Both the position numbers and the translations under genes were made by a program. A stretch of DNA of 64,000 bases, from positions 62,001-126,000 of the forward strand of contig NZ_BMTY01000015.1 in NCBI RefSeq assembly GCF_014649915.1, in the 5' to 3' direction. The stretch is from Streptomyces toxytricini. GTDB lineage: Bacteria > Actinomycetota > Actinomycetes > Streptomycetales > Streptomycetaceae. Below, in pieces: positions 57,198 to 64,000 of this stretch; within the stretch, counting starts at the first letter, position 1; each line of letters begins with the position of its first letter. Under the pieces are notes generated by a model, which was not told the origin of the DNA, ran no database searches, and saw only the letters and a program-made list of their open reading frames with translations.

Positions 57198-57989
57198 GTG
57201 AACATCCGCTCCCTCACTCGAGGCGACGGCGTGGTGATCGGAGCAGCGGTGCTGCTGTTCATCGCCTCGTTCCTCGATTTCTACTCCGCGACCGGCCTGG
57301 ACCTGCCGAGCGTGTGGGACACCGACGTCTACCGGCTGGCGCTGCCGTCCGTCTTCCTGCTGGGCTTCATCGCCGCCGGCCTGCTCGTCGCCGGCCGCTT
57401 CCTGCCGGCGGGCCGCCAGCTCGCCGGCCTGCCGCTGTCGGCGTGGGGGACGGTCCTCGCGGTTTCCGCCGCCTGGTCCTCGCTGTGGTCGCTCATCACC
57501 AGCCCGAGCGGCGCCGACCTGGGTGCGGGCTGCATCATCGCCTTCCTCGCCACCCTCGTCCTGGCCGGCACCGCCCTCTTCGGCGAGAAGGTCCCGGCGC
57601 TCGCCGGCCCGCTGCTCCCGGAGGCCCGCCCGGCCGCGCCGGCGCCGTACGGCGGCCAGCCGCAGCCGGGCACCGGGTACGGCTACCCGGGCGGCCAGCA
57701 GCCCCCCGGCTACGGCGCCACCCCGCAGCCCGCGCCGCCGTACGGCGGCACCCCGGGCCCGCAGGACGCGGCACCGGCCCCGGCGGCGGACTTCGCCCCG
57801 TTCTGGTTCGCCGTGCCGGTGGCCCGCCCGCTGTACGCGGAGGACGGCTCGCCGTCCCCGATCGCCGAACTCGCGCCCGGCACCTGGTACCTGGCGGTGG
57901 ACCAGCGCGGCCCGTCCACGCTGATCGCCCAGACGCAGGACGGCCGCCGCGGTGTCCTGAACGACACCTCCGGCATCCAGCGCGGCTGA
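57198..57989 (+). CDS. DUF5336-like membrane protein with Pro/Gly-rich tail
   Basis: This 263-residue protein has four membrane helices in the first 130 residues: GVVIGAAVLLFIASFLDFY, LALPSVFLLGFIAAGLLVA, LSAWGTVLAVSAAWSSLWSLI and GAGCIIAFLATLVLAGTAL. They are followed by Tyr/Pro/Gly/Gln repeats (YGGQPQPGTGYGYPGGQQ) and a small C-terminal beta domain beginning FWFAVPVARPLYAEDG. It is common in streptomycetes; function unknown. GTG 57198 follows AAGGAC. It is flanked by terminators and stands alone. Confidence 0.8.
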   Translation: MNIRSLTRGDGVVIGAAVLLFIASFLDFYSATGLDLPSVWDTDVYRLALPSVFLLGFIAAGLLVAGRFLPAGRQLAGLPLSAWGTVLAVSAAWSSLWSLITSPSGADLGAGCIIAFLATLVLAGTALFGEKVPALAGPLLPEARPAAPAPYGGQPQPGTGYGYPGGQQPPGYGATPQPAPPYGGTPGPQDAAPAPAADFAPFWFAVPVARPLYAEDGSPSPIAELAPGTWYLAVDQRGPSTLIAQTQDGRRGVLNDTSGIQRG

Positions 57990-58008
57990 CGCTCCGCAGA
58001 CGGTTCCG

Positions 58009-58040
58009 ACGGCCCTCCGCCCTTCCGGGCGGGGGGCCGT
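58009..58040 (+). terminator. Terminator after the DUF5336-like gene
   Basis: ACGGCCCTCCGCCC (58009-58022) pairs with GGGCGGGGGGCCGT (58027-58040) with one T-G wobble, around loop TTCC. Confidence 0.65.
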
Positions 58041-58062
58041 TGTCCTACAGTCGCCCCGTTCA

Positions 58063-58077
58063 CTGACGCACCGTCAG
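58063..58077. promoter_or_regulatory. CTGAC-N5-GTCAG dyad (copy 3) at the F420 oxidoreductase promoter
   Basis: CTGACGCACCGTCAG starts 11 bases after a TACAGT hexamer (58046-58051) and ends 25 bases before ATG 58103, so it covers the expected start of transcription. A repressor of TetR type would fit. Confidence 0.55.
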
Positions 58078-58102
58078 AACCGGTCGGCGGAAGGGACCGC
58101 GC

Positions 58103-59113
58103 ATGCGCCTCGGACTGGCACTCGGCTACTGGGGCCGCGGCCCCGACCCCTCCCACCTCGCCCTCGCCACCGAGGCCGAACGCCTCGGCTACTCCTCGGT
58201 GTGGACCGCCGAGGCCTGGGGCTCGGACGCCTTCACCCCGCTCACGTGGATCGCCGCGCACACCTCCCGCATCCTCCTCGGCACCGCCGTCGCGCAGATG
58301 GCCGCGCGCAGCCCGACCGCCACCGCCATGCACGCCCTCACCCTGGACCATCTCTCCGGCGGCCGCATGATGCTGGGCCTCGGCCTGTCCGGACCGCAGG
58401 TCGTCGAGGGCTGGTACGGGCGCCCGTTCCCGGCGAGCCCGCTGACCGCCACCCGCGAGTACGTCGACGTCGTCCGCCAGGTCCTGCGCCGCGAGGCACC
58501 CGTCGCCGTGGAGGGCCGCTTCCACAGCCACCCCTACCTCGGCCCCGACGCGACCGGCCTCGGCCGGCCCCTGCGGCCGATCACCCACCCGCTCCGCGCC
58601 GACCTGCCGCTGCTCCTCGGTGCGGAGGGCCCGCGCAACGTCGCCCAGACCGTCCGCATCGCCGACGGCTGGCTGCCCCTGTACTGGTCCCCGCTGCGGA
58701 CCGGCACCTTCCGGGAGGCCCTCTCCGACCTGCCCGAGGGCTTCCTGATCGCTCCCATGGCGCGGGCCCGAGTCTGCGACGACGTCGCCGAGGGCCTGCT
58801 GCCCGTCAAGGCGATGCTCGGCTTCTACATCGGCGGGATGGGCCACGCCGCCCGCAACTTCCACGCCGACCTCATGGCCCGCATGGGCTTCGCGGAGGAG
58901 GCCCGCCGCATCCAGGAGCTGTTCCTCGCCGGGCGCAGGAAGGAGGCGGTGCTCGCCGTGCCCGACGCGTTCGCCGACGAGATCAGCCTGGTGGGGCCGC
59001 GCGAGCGGATCGCCGAGCGGCTGGAGCTGTGGCGCCGCGGCCCGGTCACCGACCTGCTGGTCACCGCCCCGGACCCGCACACCCTGCGCGTCCTCGCGGA
59101 CCTCAACGCCTGA
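58103..59113 (+). CDS. LLM class F420-dependent oxidoreductase
   Basis: This 336-residue luciferase-like TIM-barrel enzyme shows LGYWGRGPDPSHLALATEAE, SVWTAEAWGSDAFTPLTWIA, ILLGTAVAQMAARSPTATAM and GRMMLGLGLSGPQVVEGWYG. The last pattern is shared with mycobacterial Rv3520c-type F420 enzymes, which lie in the cholesterol region and KstR regulon there. The substrate is unknown. ATG 58103 follows GGAAGGGA. It carries the CTGAC-N5-GTCAG dyad in its promoter but no KstR-type box. NpdG (26617) could recycle its F420. Confidence 0.92.
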   Translation: MRLGLALGYWGRGPDPSHLALATEAERLGYSSVWTAEAWGSDAFTPLTWIAAHTSRILLGTAVAQMAARSPTATAMHALTLDHLSGGRMMLGLGLSGPQVVEGWYGRPFPASPLTATREYVDVVRQVLRREAPVAVEGRFHSHPYLGPDATGLGRPLRPITHPLRADLPLLLGAEGPRNVAQTVRIADGWLPLYWSPLRTGTFREALSDLPEGFLIAPMARARVCDDVAEGLLPVKAMLGFYIGGMGHAARNFHADLMARMGFAEEARRIQELFLAGRRKEAVLAVPDAFADEISLVGPRERIAERLELWRRGPVTDLLVTAPDPHTLRVLADLNA

Positions 59114-59118
59114 CGTGC

Positions 59119-59152
59119 GCCGCCCGGCCGGGAAGAGCCCCGGCCGGGCGGC
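59119..59152. terminator. Terminator between the F420 oxidoreductase and lipoprotein genes
   Basis: GCCGCCCGGCCGGG (59119-59132) pairs perfectly with CCCGGCCGGGCGGC (59139-59152) between converging genes. Confidence 0.65.
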
Positions 59153-59161
59153 CGCGCCCGG

Positions 59162-59836
59162 CTATCCGCCGAGCTCGGAGACGCTGGGCACCTGGTCCTT
59201 GACGGGTGCGCCGGCGCTCTTGCCGGCGTCCTTCACGCCGTTGATGACGTTCTGGAAGGAGCTGATGTCGGCGTCGCCGACCTCGCCCTTGCGCAGCTTC
59301 GTCCCCATCTCCTTCAGGGATTCGATGCCCGCGGTCAGCGGGGCGAGCGCCTTCGACAGCAGCGGGTCGGCCTGGGCGTTGCCGACGGCCGCCTTCAGCC
59401 GGTTGTACGCGAACGCGCCCGCGAGGGCCGCCTTGATCAGCGTGAACGTGCGCCCGCTCGCTCCCTTGCGGAACTTGCCCTGCTGGTACGGCTTGATGAT
59501 CCACTGGTAGGTGGCGCCGGCCGCGAGTCCCGCGTTCGCGACGAAGCGGGTCTTGGCGAACCTCTGGCGCTCGGCCGAGGTGGTGGGGGACGGCTCGGCC
59601 TCCGGGAGCGCGGCCCGGGCCGCGGCGTGCACGGCCTGCGCCCGCAGGGCGTCGGCCTGCTCCGCGTGCCCGAGGACCCGGGCGGCCGCGACGCCGTCGG
59701 AGGCGGCACCGCCGCCCTGGCCCCTCGCCCCGGCGGCCGCCGAGCCGCCGCACGCGGCACCTCCGGCGACCAGCGCGCCCGACAGCGCCAGCGCCGTCAG
59801 GCCGCGGCTGAATCGGATGCTCCTGCGTATCGACAC
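59162..59836 (-). CDS. Putative secreted protein or lipoprotein, function unknown
   Basis: This 224-residue protein has a signal peptide: basic start (VSIRRSIRFSRG), hydrophobic core (LTALALSGALVAGGAAC) and a Cys at about residue 29 in an imperfect lipobox (GAAC). The mature part is helical, with AKTRFVANAGLAAGATYQWI, KPYQQGKFRKGASGR and AYNRLKAAVGNAQADPL. No domain is recognised. GTG 59836 has GGGAGG upstream. The 165 bases to the next gene upstream hold its promoter; nothing else is seen. Confidence 0.8.
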   Translation of the reverse strand: MSIRRSIRFSRGLTALALSGALVAGGAACGGSAAAGARGQGGGAASDGVAAARVLGHAEQADALRAQAVHAAARAALPEAEPSPTTSAERQRFAKTRFVANAGLAAGATYQWIIKPYQQGKFRKGASGRTFTLIKAALAGAFAYNRLKAAVGNAQADPLLSKALAPLTAGIESLKEMGTKLRKGEVGDADISSFQNVINGVKDAGKSAGAPVKDQVPSVSELGG

Positions 59837-60000
59837 GGTTGCCTCCCGATGGAGTGGGGTGTCCCCGGCAGCGTCACCCCCGGGCCCGGGCCCCGCCACT
59901 CGGGCCACCCGATCGGCCCACCCGGGTGGCGCGGGCGGTCCTCCGCCCGCACCATCCCCGCGGCAGCCGCAGCCGCTGCGTCCGCCGGTCGGCGGGCCCG

Positions 60001-61089
60001 TCAGGAGCGGCGGCAGCAGTCCGGCTCCAGCCCGGCGGGCAGCGACAGCCCCCCGAACACGGCCGTCGTGGCCTCGTCCCCGCCCAGCGCGGCGGCCGCC
60101 AGCAGCAGCGAGCCCGCCGTCCACGTCGTCTGCTCCACCGGCCAGACCGCCTCGTCCTCGAAGACGTAGCCGGTCCAGTACATGCCGTTCTCGGCGCGCA
60201 GGTGCGTGATGGAGCGCAGGATCTCCAGGGCCCGGTCCGACTCGCCGACCGCCCACAGGGCGAGCGCCAGCTCGCAGGACTCGCCGCCGGTCACCCACGG
60301 GTTGGGCAGCACGCAGCGCACCCCGAGGCCGGGGACGACGAACTCCTCCCACCGCTCCTCGATGCGCTCCTTGGCCGCCGCGCCGGTCACGGCTCCGCCG
60401 AGGACGGGGTAGTACCAGTCCATCGAGTAGCGGGACTTGTCCAGGAACCGCTCCGGGTGGCTGCGTATCGCGTGCCCGAGCGCGCCGGCCGCGAGCTCCC
60501 AGTCCGGCTGCGGGTCCTCGCGGTGCTCGGCGATCGCCAGCGCGCACCGCAGCGCCTGGTGGATCGAGGAGGAGCCGGTCAGCAGCGCGTCCGCGACGGG
60601 CGTGCCGTCGGCCTCGCGCTTCCAGCCGATCTCGCCGCCGGGCTGCTGGAGGTCCAGGACGAACTCGACGGCCGCGTACACGACGGGCCACATGAGCTCC
60701 AGGAACCGGTCGTCGCCGGTGGCCAGGTAGTGGTGCCACACCCCGACCGCCACGTACGCGGTGAAGTTGGTCTCCCGGCCGGCGTCCTGCGGGCTCACCG
60801 TGTCGACGCCGCCCGGCCGGTCGGCGTACGCCGCGTACCAGGAGCCGTCGGTGTTCTGGTGCCGGGCCAGCCACCGGTAGGCGCGCTCGGCGGCGGCGTG
60901 CTCGCCGGCCGCGTCGAGCGCCATGGCGGCCTCGGTGTGGTCCCACGGGTCGAGGTGGTGGCCGCGGAACCAGGGGATCGCGCCGTCGGGGCGCTGCACG
61001 GCGAGGATCCCCGCGACGGTCGCCGCGGCCTCCTCTGCCGTCAGCACCCCGTCCAGGGCGAGGCGTTCGGTGCGCCCGGTGGAGCTCAC
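60001..61089 (-). CDS. Prenyltransferase/squalene-cyclase-like alpha/alpha-toroid protein
   Basis: This 362-residue protein belongs to the alpha/alpha6 toroid group: AVQRPDGAIPWFRGHHLDPW, AYRWLARHQNTDGSWYAAY, AVEFVLDLQQPGGEIGWKRE and NGMYWTGYVFEDEAVWPVEQ. The QxxDGxW-like pieces recall terpene cyclases and prenyltransferases, but the cyclase DxDD motif is not seen. It could also be a glycosidase-like toroid. The GTG at 61089 overlaps the methyltransferase stop (GTGA), so it is the last gene of the glycosyltransferase/methyltransferase operon. Its substrate is probably the glycolipid or sterol-like product of that operon. Confidence 0.82.
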   Translation of the reverse strand: MSSTGRTERLALDGVLTAEEAAATVAGILAVQRPDGAIPWFRGHHLDPWDHTEAAMALDAAGEHAAAERAYRWLARHQNTDGSWYAAYADRPGGVDTVSPQDAGRETNFTAYVAVGVWHHYLATGDDRFLELMWPVVYAAVEFVLDLQQPGGEIGWKREADGTPVADALLTGSSSIHQALRCALAIAEHREDPQPDWELAAGALGHAIRSHPERFLDKSRYSMDWYYPVLGGAVTGAAAKERIEERWEEFVVPGLGVRCVLPNPWVTGGESCELALALWAVGESDRALEILRSITHLRAENGMYWTGYVFEDEAVWPVEQTTWTAGSLLLAAAALGGDEATTAVFGGLSLPAGLEPDCCRRS

Positions 61090-61820
61090 TGGGCGGCGCC
61101 GACGGGGAGGTGCGGCTTCGTCGCGTACACGACGAAGCTCTTGCCGATGACGGGGTTGAGGGCCTGCTCGGCGAGGCGCGTCGCGAGCGGCTTCTTCATG
61201 ATGTCCCAGACCAGCAGCTTGTGGTACGCGCGGACGGGCAGGGCCTTGTCGTTGTCGACGCCGAAGGCGCACTTGAGCCACCAGTACGGGGAGTGCAGGC
61301 CGTGCGCGTGGTGGGTGCCGTACGGCTTGAGGCCGGCGGCCCGCATCTTGCCGAGCAGCTCGTCGGCCTTGTAGATGCGGATGTGGCCGCCCTCGACCTC
61401 GTGGTAGGCGTCGCTGAGCGCCCAGCACACCTTCTCCGGGCCGTAGCGGGGGACGGTGACGGCGATGCGCCCGCCCGGCTTGAGGACGCGGACCATCTCG
61501 GCGAGGACGCCCTTGTCGTCGGGGATGTGCTCCATCACCTCGGAGATGATGACGACGTCGAAGGAGTCGTCGGGGAAGGGCAGCGCGAGGGCGTCGCCCT
61601 CCATCGCGGTGGCGGTGGCGCCGGCCGGGGCCTCGCCGGCCTCCTTCATCGCGGCGAACCACTTGGCGACCTCGCGGATCTCCTCGCCGTTGCGGTCGAC
61701 GGCGACGACCTGCGCGCCGCGCCGGTAGCACTCGAAGGCGTGCCGGCCTGCGCCGCAGCCCAGATCGAGCACGCGGTCGCCTGCGGCGAGCGGGAACCGG
61801 GAGAAATCGACGGTCAGCAC
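61086..61820 (-). CDS. Class I SAM-dependent methyltransferase (methyltransferase_11 type)
   Basis: This 244-residue methyltransferase shows the SAM motif RVLDLGCGAGRHAFECYRRG, VVAVDRNGEEI, LPFPDDSFDVVIISEVMEHI and VRVLKPGGRIAVTVPRYGPE. The C-terminal part (HSPYWWLKCAFGVDNDKAL) is special to this actinobacterial group. The substrate is unknown. GTG 61820 follows AGGCAGGA. It lies 38 bases after the glycosyltransferase and overlaps the toroid-protein gene, so the three form one operon. Confidence 0.92.
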   Translation of the reverse strand: MLTVDFSRFPLAAGDRVLDLGCGAGRHAFECYRRGAQVVAVDRNGEEIREVAKWFAAMKEAGEAPAGATATAMEGDALALPFPDDSFDVVIISEVMEHIPDDKGVLAEMVRVLKPGGRIAVTVPRYGPEKVCWALSDAYHEVEGGHIRIYKADELLGKMRAAGLKPYGTHHAHGLHSPYWWLKCAFGVDNDKALPVRAYHKLLVWDIMKKPLATRLAEQALNPVIGKSFVVYATKPHLPVGAAQ

Positions 61821-61858
61821 GGGGTCCTGCCTTCGCGGTCGCGGGGGTGGGGAAACAT

Positions 61859-63163
61859 TCAGCGGGTGCGGCGGGCCTGCGCGATCGCGGCCCGGTAGTG
61901 GGCCGCGGTGCCCTCGGCGGCCTTGGCCCACGTGAACCGGGCGAGGACCCGCGCGCGGCCGGCGGCGCCGAGCCGGGCCCGCAGCTGCGGGTCGCCGAGG
62001 AGCCGGCCGAGCGCGGCGGCCAGGGCCCCGGCGTCGCCGGGCGGCACCGCGAGGCAGGTCTCGCCGTCGGGTCCGGCGACCTCGGGGATCGCGCCGCCGG
62101 TGGTGGCGACCAGCGGGGTGCCGGTGGCCATGGCCTCGGCGGCGGGCAGCGAGAAGCCCTCGTACAGGGAGGGCACGCAGGCGGCCTGGGCGCTGCGGAC
62201 GAGGTCGACGAGCTCGGCGTCCGTGACGCCCTTGACGAAGCGGACGGCGTCCTGGAGGCCGTACGTCTCGATGGCGCGGGCGACGGGCCCCTCCTCGGCG
62301 CGCCTGCCGACGACGACGAGGTGCGCGGCGGGCTGCTCGGTGCGCAGCTTGGCGAGGGCCTCGACGAGGAACACCAGGCCCTTGAGGGGCACGTCGGCGC
62401 TGGAGGTGGTGACGATCCGGCCGGGCACCTCGGCGACCGCGGGGTCGGGCGACCACAGGTCGGTGTCGGCGCCGATGTGGACGACGTGGATGCGCTCGCC
62501 GCGCACGCCGAGGTGCTCGGCGATCTCCTGCTTGGAGGAGCCGGAGACGGTCAGCACGGACGGCAGGCGGCGGGCGACGCGGGCCTGCATGCGCGTGAAG
62601 GCGTACCAGCGGCGGACGGAGAGGCGCCGCTTGCGGTCGGGGGCGGCGTCGAGCTCCAGCTGCCGGTCGACGGTGATCGGGTGGTGGATCGTGGTGACCA
62701 GCGGGGCGCCGAGGTCGCCGAGGAGGCCGTAGCCGAGGGTCTGGTTGTCGTGGATGACGTCGAACTCGCCGGCGCGGGCCGCGAGGTGGCGGCGGGCGCG
62801 CAGGGAGAAGGTCAGCGGCTCGGGGAAGCCGCCGGTCCACATGGTGGCGACCTCCAGCGCGTCGATCCAGTCGCGGAACTCCTCGCGCCGCGGGGTGCGG
62901 AAGGGGTCGGGCTGGCGGTAGAGGTCGAGACTGGGCAGCTCGGTCAGGGAGGCGCCCTCGTCGAGGACCGGATAGGGCTGTGCGCCGATCACCTCGACGG
63001 AGTGGCCGAGCCGGACGAGTTCCCGCGAAAGGTGCCGCACGTAGACGCCCTGGCCCCCGCAGAACGGGTTCCCCTTGTACGTCAGGAGTGCGATGCGCAA
63101 CGGCCGGTCACCGTCCGTCACAGACCCTGCGAAAGGGCTCGTCACCACGGCCTCAGCGGTCAC
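61859..63163 (-). CDS. Glycosyltransferase family 4 protein
   Basis: This 434-residue GT-B enzyme shows the acceptor-side start IALLTYKGNPFCGGQGVYV, VIHDNQTLGYGLLGDLG, TVSGSSKQEIAEHLGV and the donor-side ADVPLKGLVFLVEALAKL, then PSLYEGFSLPAAEAMATGTP (EX7E). It would transfer a sugar, perhaps mannose, to a lipid or small molecule. GTG 63163 follows AAAGGGG; the longer frame upstream is antisense to the TetR gene. It heads the operon with the methyltransferase and toroid protein and is divergent from the KstR-like gene, with the KstR-type box 55 bases upstream. Confidence 0.93.
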   Translation of the reverse strand: MTAEAVVTSPFAGSVTDGDRPLRIALLTYKGNPFCGGQGVYVRHLSRELVRLGHSVEVIGAQPYPVLDEGASLTELPSLDLYRQPDPFRTPRREEFRDWIDALEVATMWTGGFPEPLTFSLRARRHLAARAGEFDVIHDNQTLGYGLLGDLGAPLVTTIHHPITVDRQLELDAAPDRKRRLSVRRWYAFTRMQARVARRLPSVLTVSGSSKQEIAEHLGVRGERIHVVHIGADTDLWSPDPAVAEVPGRIVTTSSADVPLKGLVFLVEALAKLRTEQPAAHLVVVGRRAEEGPVARAIETYGLQDAVRFVKGVTDAELVDLVRSAQAACVPSLYEGFSLPAAEAMATGTPLVATTGGAIPEVAGPDGETCLAVPPGDAGALAAALGRLLGDPQLRARLGAAGRARVLARFTWAKAAEGTAAHYRAAIAQARRTR

Positions 63164-63217
63164 TCTCGGCCCCTTTCTGGCTGCAACTTTCGCCGGAGCG
63201 TAACCGCTCGGATAATG

Positions 63218-63231
63218 TAGAACAAGTTTCA
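63218..63231. promoter_or_regulatory. KstR-type operator between the glycosyltransferase and KstR-like genes
   Basis: TAGAACAAGTTTCA fits TnnAACnnGTTnnA. It is 55 bases upstream of the glycosyltransferase start and 176 bases upstream of the regulator gene, and probably mediates autoregulation. Confidence 0.65.
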
Positions 63232-63406
63232 GAGTTGATCCGTCGCGGACCATTGAATCTACCGGCCGGAAACCCCACCGTAAGAGGCGGAGCAGGTGAT
63301 TCGCGCCACCACGCGGCGCCTGCCATGCTGGGCCCGCACCAGCCCGGAAAACGGCCCCGCACCTGCGGGGCGTCTCCAGCCAGCGGCACACCACGGAACG
63401 GGGCAC

Positions 63407-64000
63407 ATGACAGCGGAAGCGAAGGCCGTCACCACACCGGCGTCCCCTCCCCTGACCGAGCGCCAGGAGGCGCGCCGCCGCCGCATCCTGCACGCCAGCG
63501 CCCAACTGGCGGGGCGGGGCGGCTTCGACGCCGTCCAGATGCGCGAGGTCGCGGAGGCCGCGGGCGTCGCCCTCGGCACCCTCTACCGCTACTTCCCCTC
63601 CAAGGTGCACCTGCTCGTCGCCACGATGCAGGACCAGCTCCAGCACATGCACGCGACACTCCGCAAGCGCCCGCCGGCCGCGGAGGACCCGGCCGCCCGG
63701 GTCGCCGAGACGCTGATGCGCGCCTTCCGTGCCCTCCAGCGCGAGCCGCACCTCGCGGACGCGATGGTGCGCGCGCTGACGTTCGCGGACCGCAGCGTCA
63801 GCCCGGAGGTGGACACCGTCTCGCGGCTGACGACCGCGATCATCCTGGACGCGATGGGCCTGGACGCGCCGCCGACCGCGGAGCAGCTCTCGGCGGTCCG
63901 CGTCATCGAGCACACCTGGCACTCCGCGCTGATCACGTGGCTGTCGGGGCGGGCCTCGATCGCCCAAGTGAAGATCGACATCGAGACGGTCTGCCGGCTG
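63407..64000 (+). CDS. kstR: KstR-like TetR family regulator (3' end cut by window edge)
   Basis: ATG 63407 opens a frame of 198 codons with no stop before the edge. The helix-turn-helix reads GGFDAVQMREVAEAAGVALG and then TLYRYFPSKVHLLVATMQDQ. From memory this is nearly the same as Mycobacterium KstR (GTLYRYFPSKVHLLV is shared). The ligand domain has REPHLADAMVRALTFADRSV and IEHTWHSALITWLSGRASIA, also like KstR. KstR represses cholesterol catabolism genes and is released by a steroid acyl-CoA thioester. Three matching operators lie in this window, including one in its own upstream region. Only a few residues are expected to be missing. Confidence 0.88.
   Translation, partial: MTAEAKAVTTPASPPLTERQEARRRRILHASAQLAGRGGFDAVQMREVAEAAGVALGTLYRYFPSKVHLLVATMQDQLQHMHATLRKRPPAAEDPAARVAETLMRAFRALQREPHLADAMVRALTFADRSVSPEVDTVSRLTTAIILDAMGLDAPPTAEQLSAVRVIEHTWHSALITWLSGRASIAQVKIDIETVCRL

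Overview
The window is high-GC actinobacterial DNA and reads as the conserved core of a Streptomyces chromosome. It has GTG and TTG starts, many leaderless promoters, glnA2, nadE, panB, map, the RNase H/zinc-ribbon/Nif3 trio beside rnpB, F420 enzymes and an AfsR-type SARP. No tRNA, rRNA or CRISPR array was found.

Layout. 1-4960 is the right part of an actinomycete integrative and conjugative element (AICE) of the prim-pol type. It carries a truncated Spd-like membrane protein gene, a small Cys-rich protein, primase/polymerase, a P-loop replication ATPase, an array of TGCGTCACC iterons (3038-3245), xis and a tyrosine integrase. It stops next to the 3' end of glnA2 (4991-6352). 6.5-16.2 kb holds secreted or membrane DUF3105/DUF305 proteins, a CBS protein, a hydrolase/DUF998 pair, a repeat-rich DUF4190/DUF4352 protein, nadE and a membrane nuclease/phosphatase. 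16.5-23.1 kb holds panB and a DrrAB-type ABC exporter. The exporter is preceded by helically phased CTGTCGG repeats and followed by a large SARP/AfsR regulator. 23.2-37.7 kb is mostly housekeeping and accessory: an M50 protease, a TerD fusion with a nuclease-like module, npdG, map, an iron-box-controlled heme oxygenase, two PhzF proteins around a GNAT enzyme, an SDR, an MFS exporter, an Rsm22-type methyltransferase, ddaH with a divergent TetR gene, and an orphan prim-pol-like protein. A 35-bp tandem repeat lies at 37669-37861. 38.0-46.9 kb holds yaaA, an RNB ribonuclease, a MerR gene with a classical 19-bp-spacer promoter, rnpB, RNase H/phosphatase, zinc ribbon and Nif3.

46.9-54.0 kb is a beta-oxidation module in two minus-strand operons: MaoC hydratase, Zn alcohol dehydrogenase, HSD17B4-type SDR; and a fused acyl-CoA dehydrogenase with SCP2/Ltp-type thiolase. 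Each operon has a KstR-type palindrome upstream (TnnAACnnGTTnnA, at 50026 and 54003). A third copy (63218) lies beside a KstR-like TetR gene cut by the right edge (63407-64000). The fused dehydrogenase resembles FadE34/ChsE3 in architecture but carries a frameshift near 53373-53400. A second shared dyad, CTGAC-N5-GTCAG, occurs at 50092, 54019 and 58063. I read this as a local KstR regulon for steroid-like or branched isoprenoid acyl-CoA degradation, possibly inactivated at its dehydrogenase step. 54.2-63.2 kb holds an isoprenoid synthase, methyltransferases, a peptidoglycan amidase, an F420 oxidoreductase, and a glycosyltransferase/methyltransferase/toroid-protein operon divergent from the KstR gene.

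Motif matches were made by eye. Family assignments rest on recognised motifs and memory of families, not on database searches.
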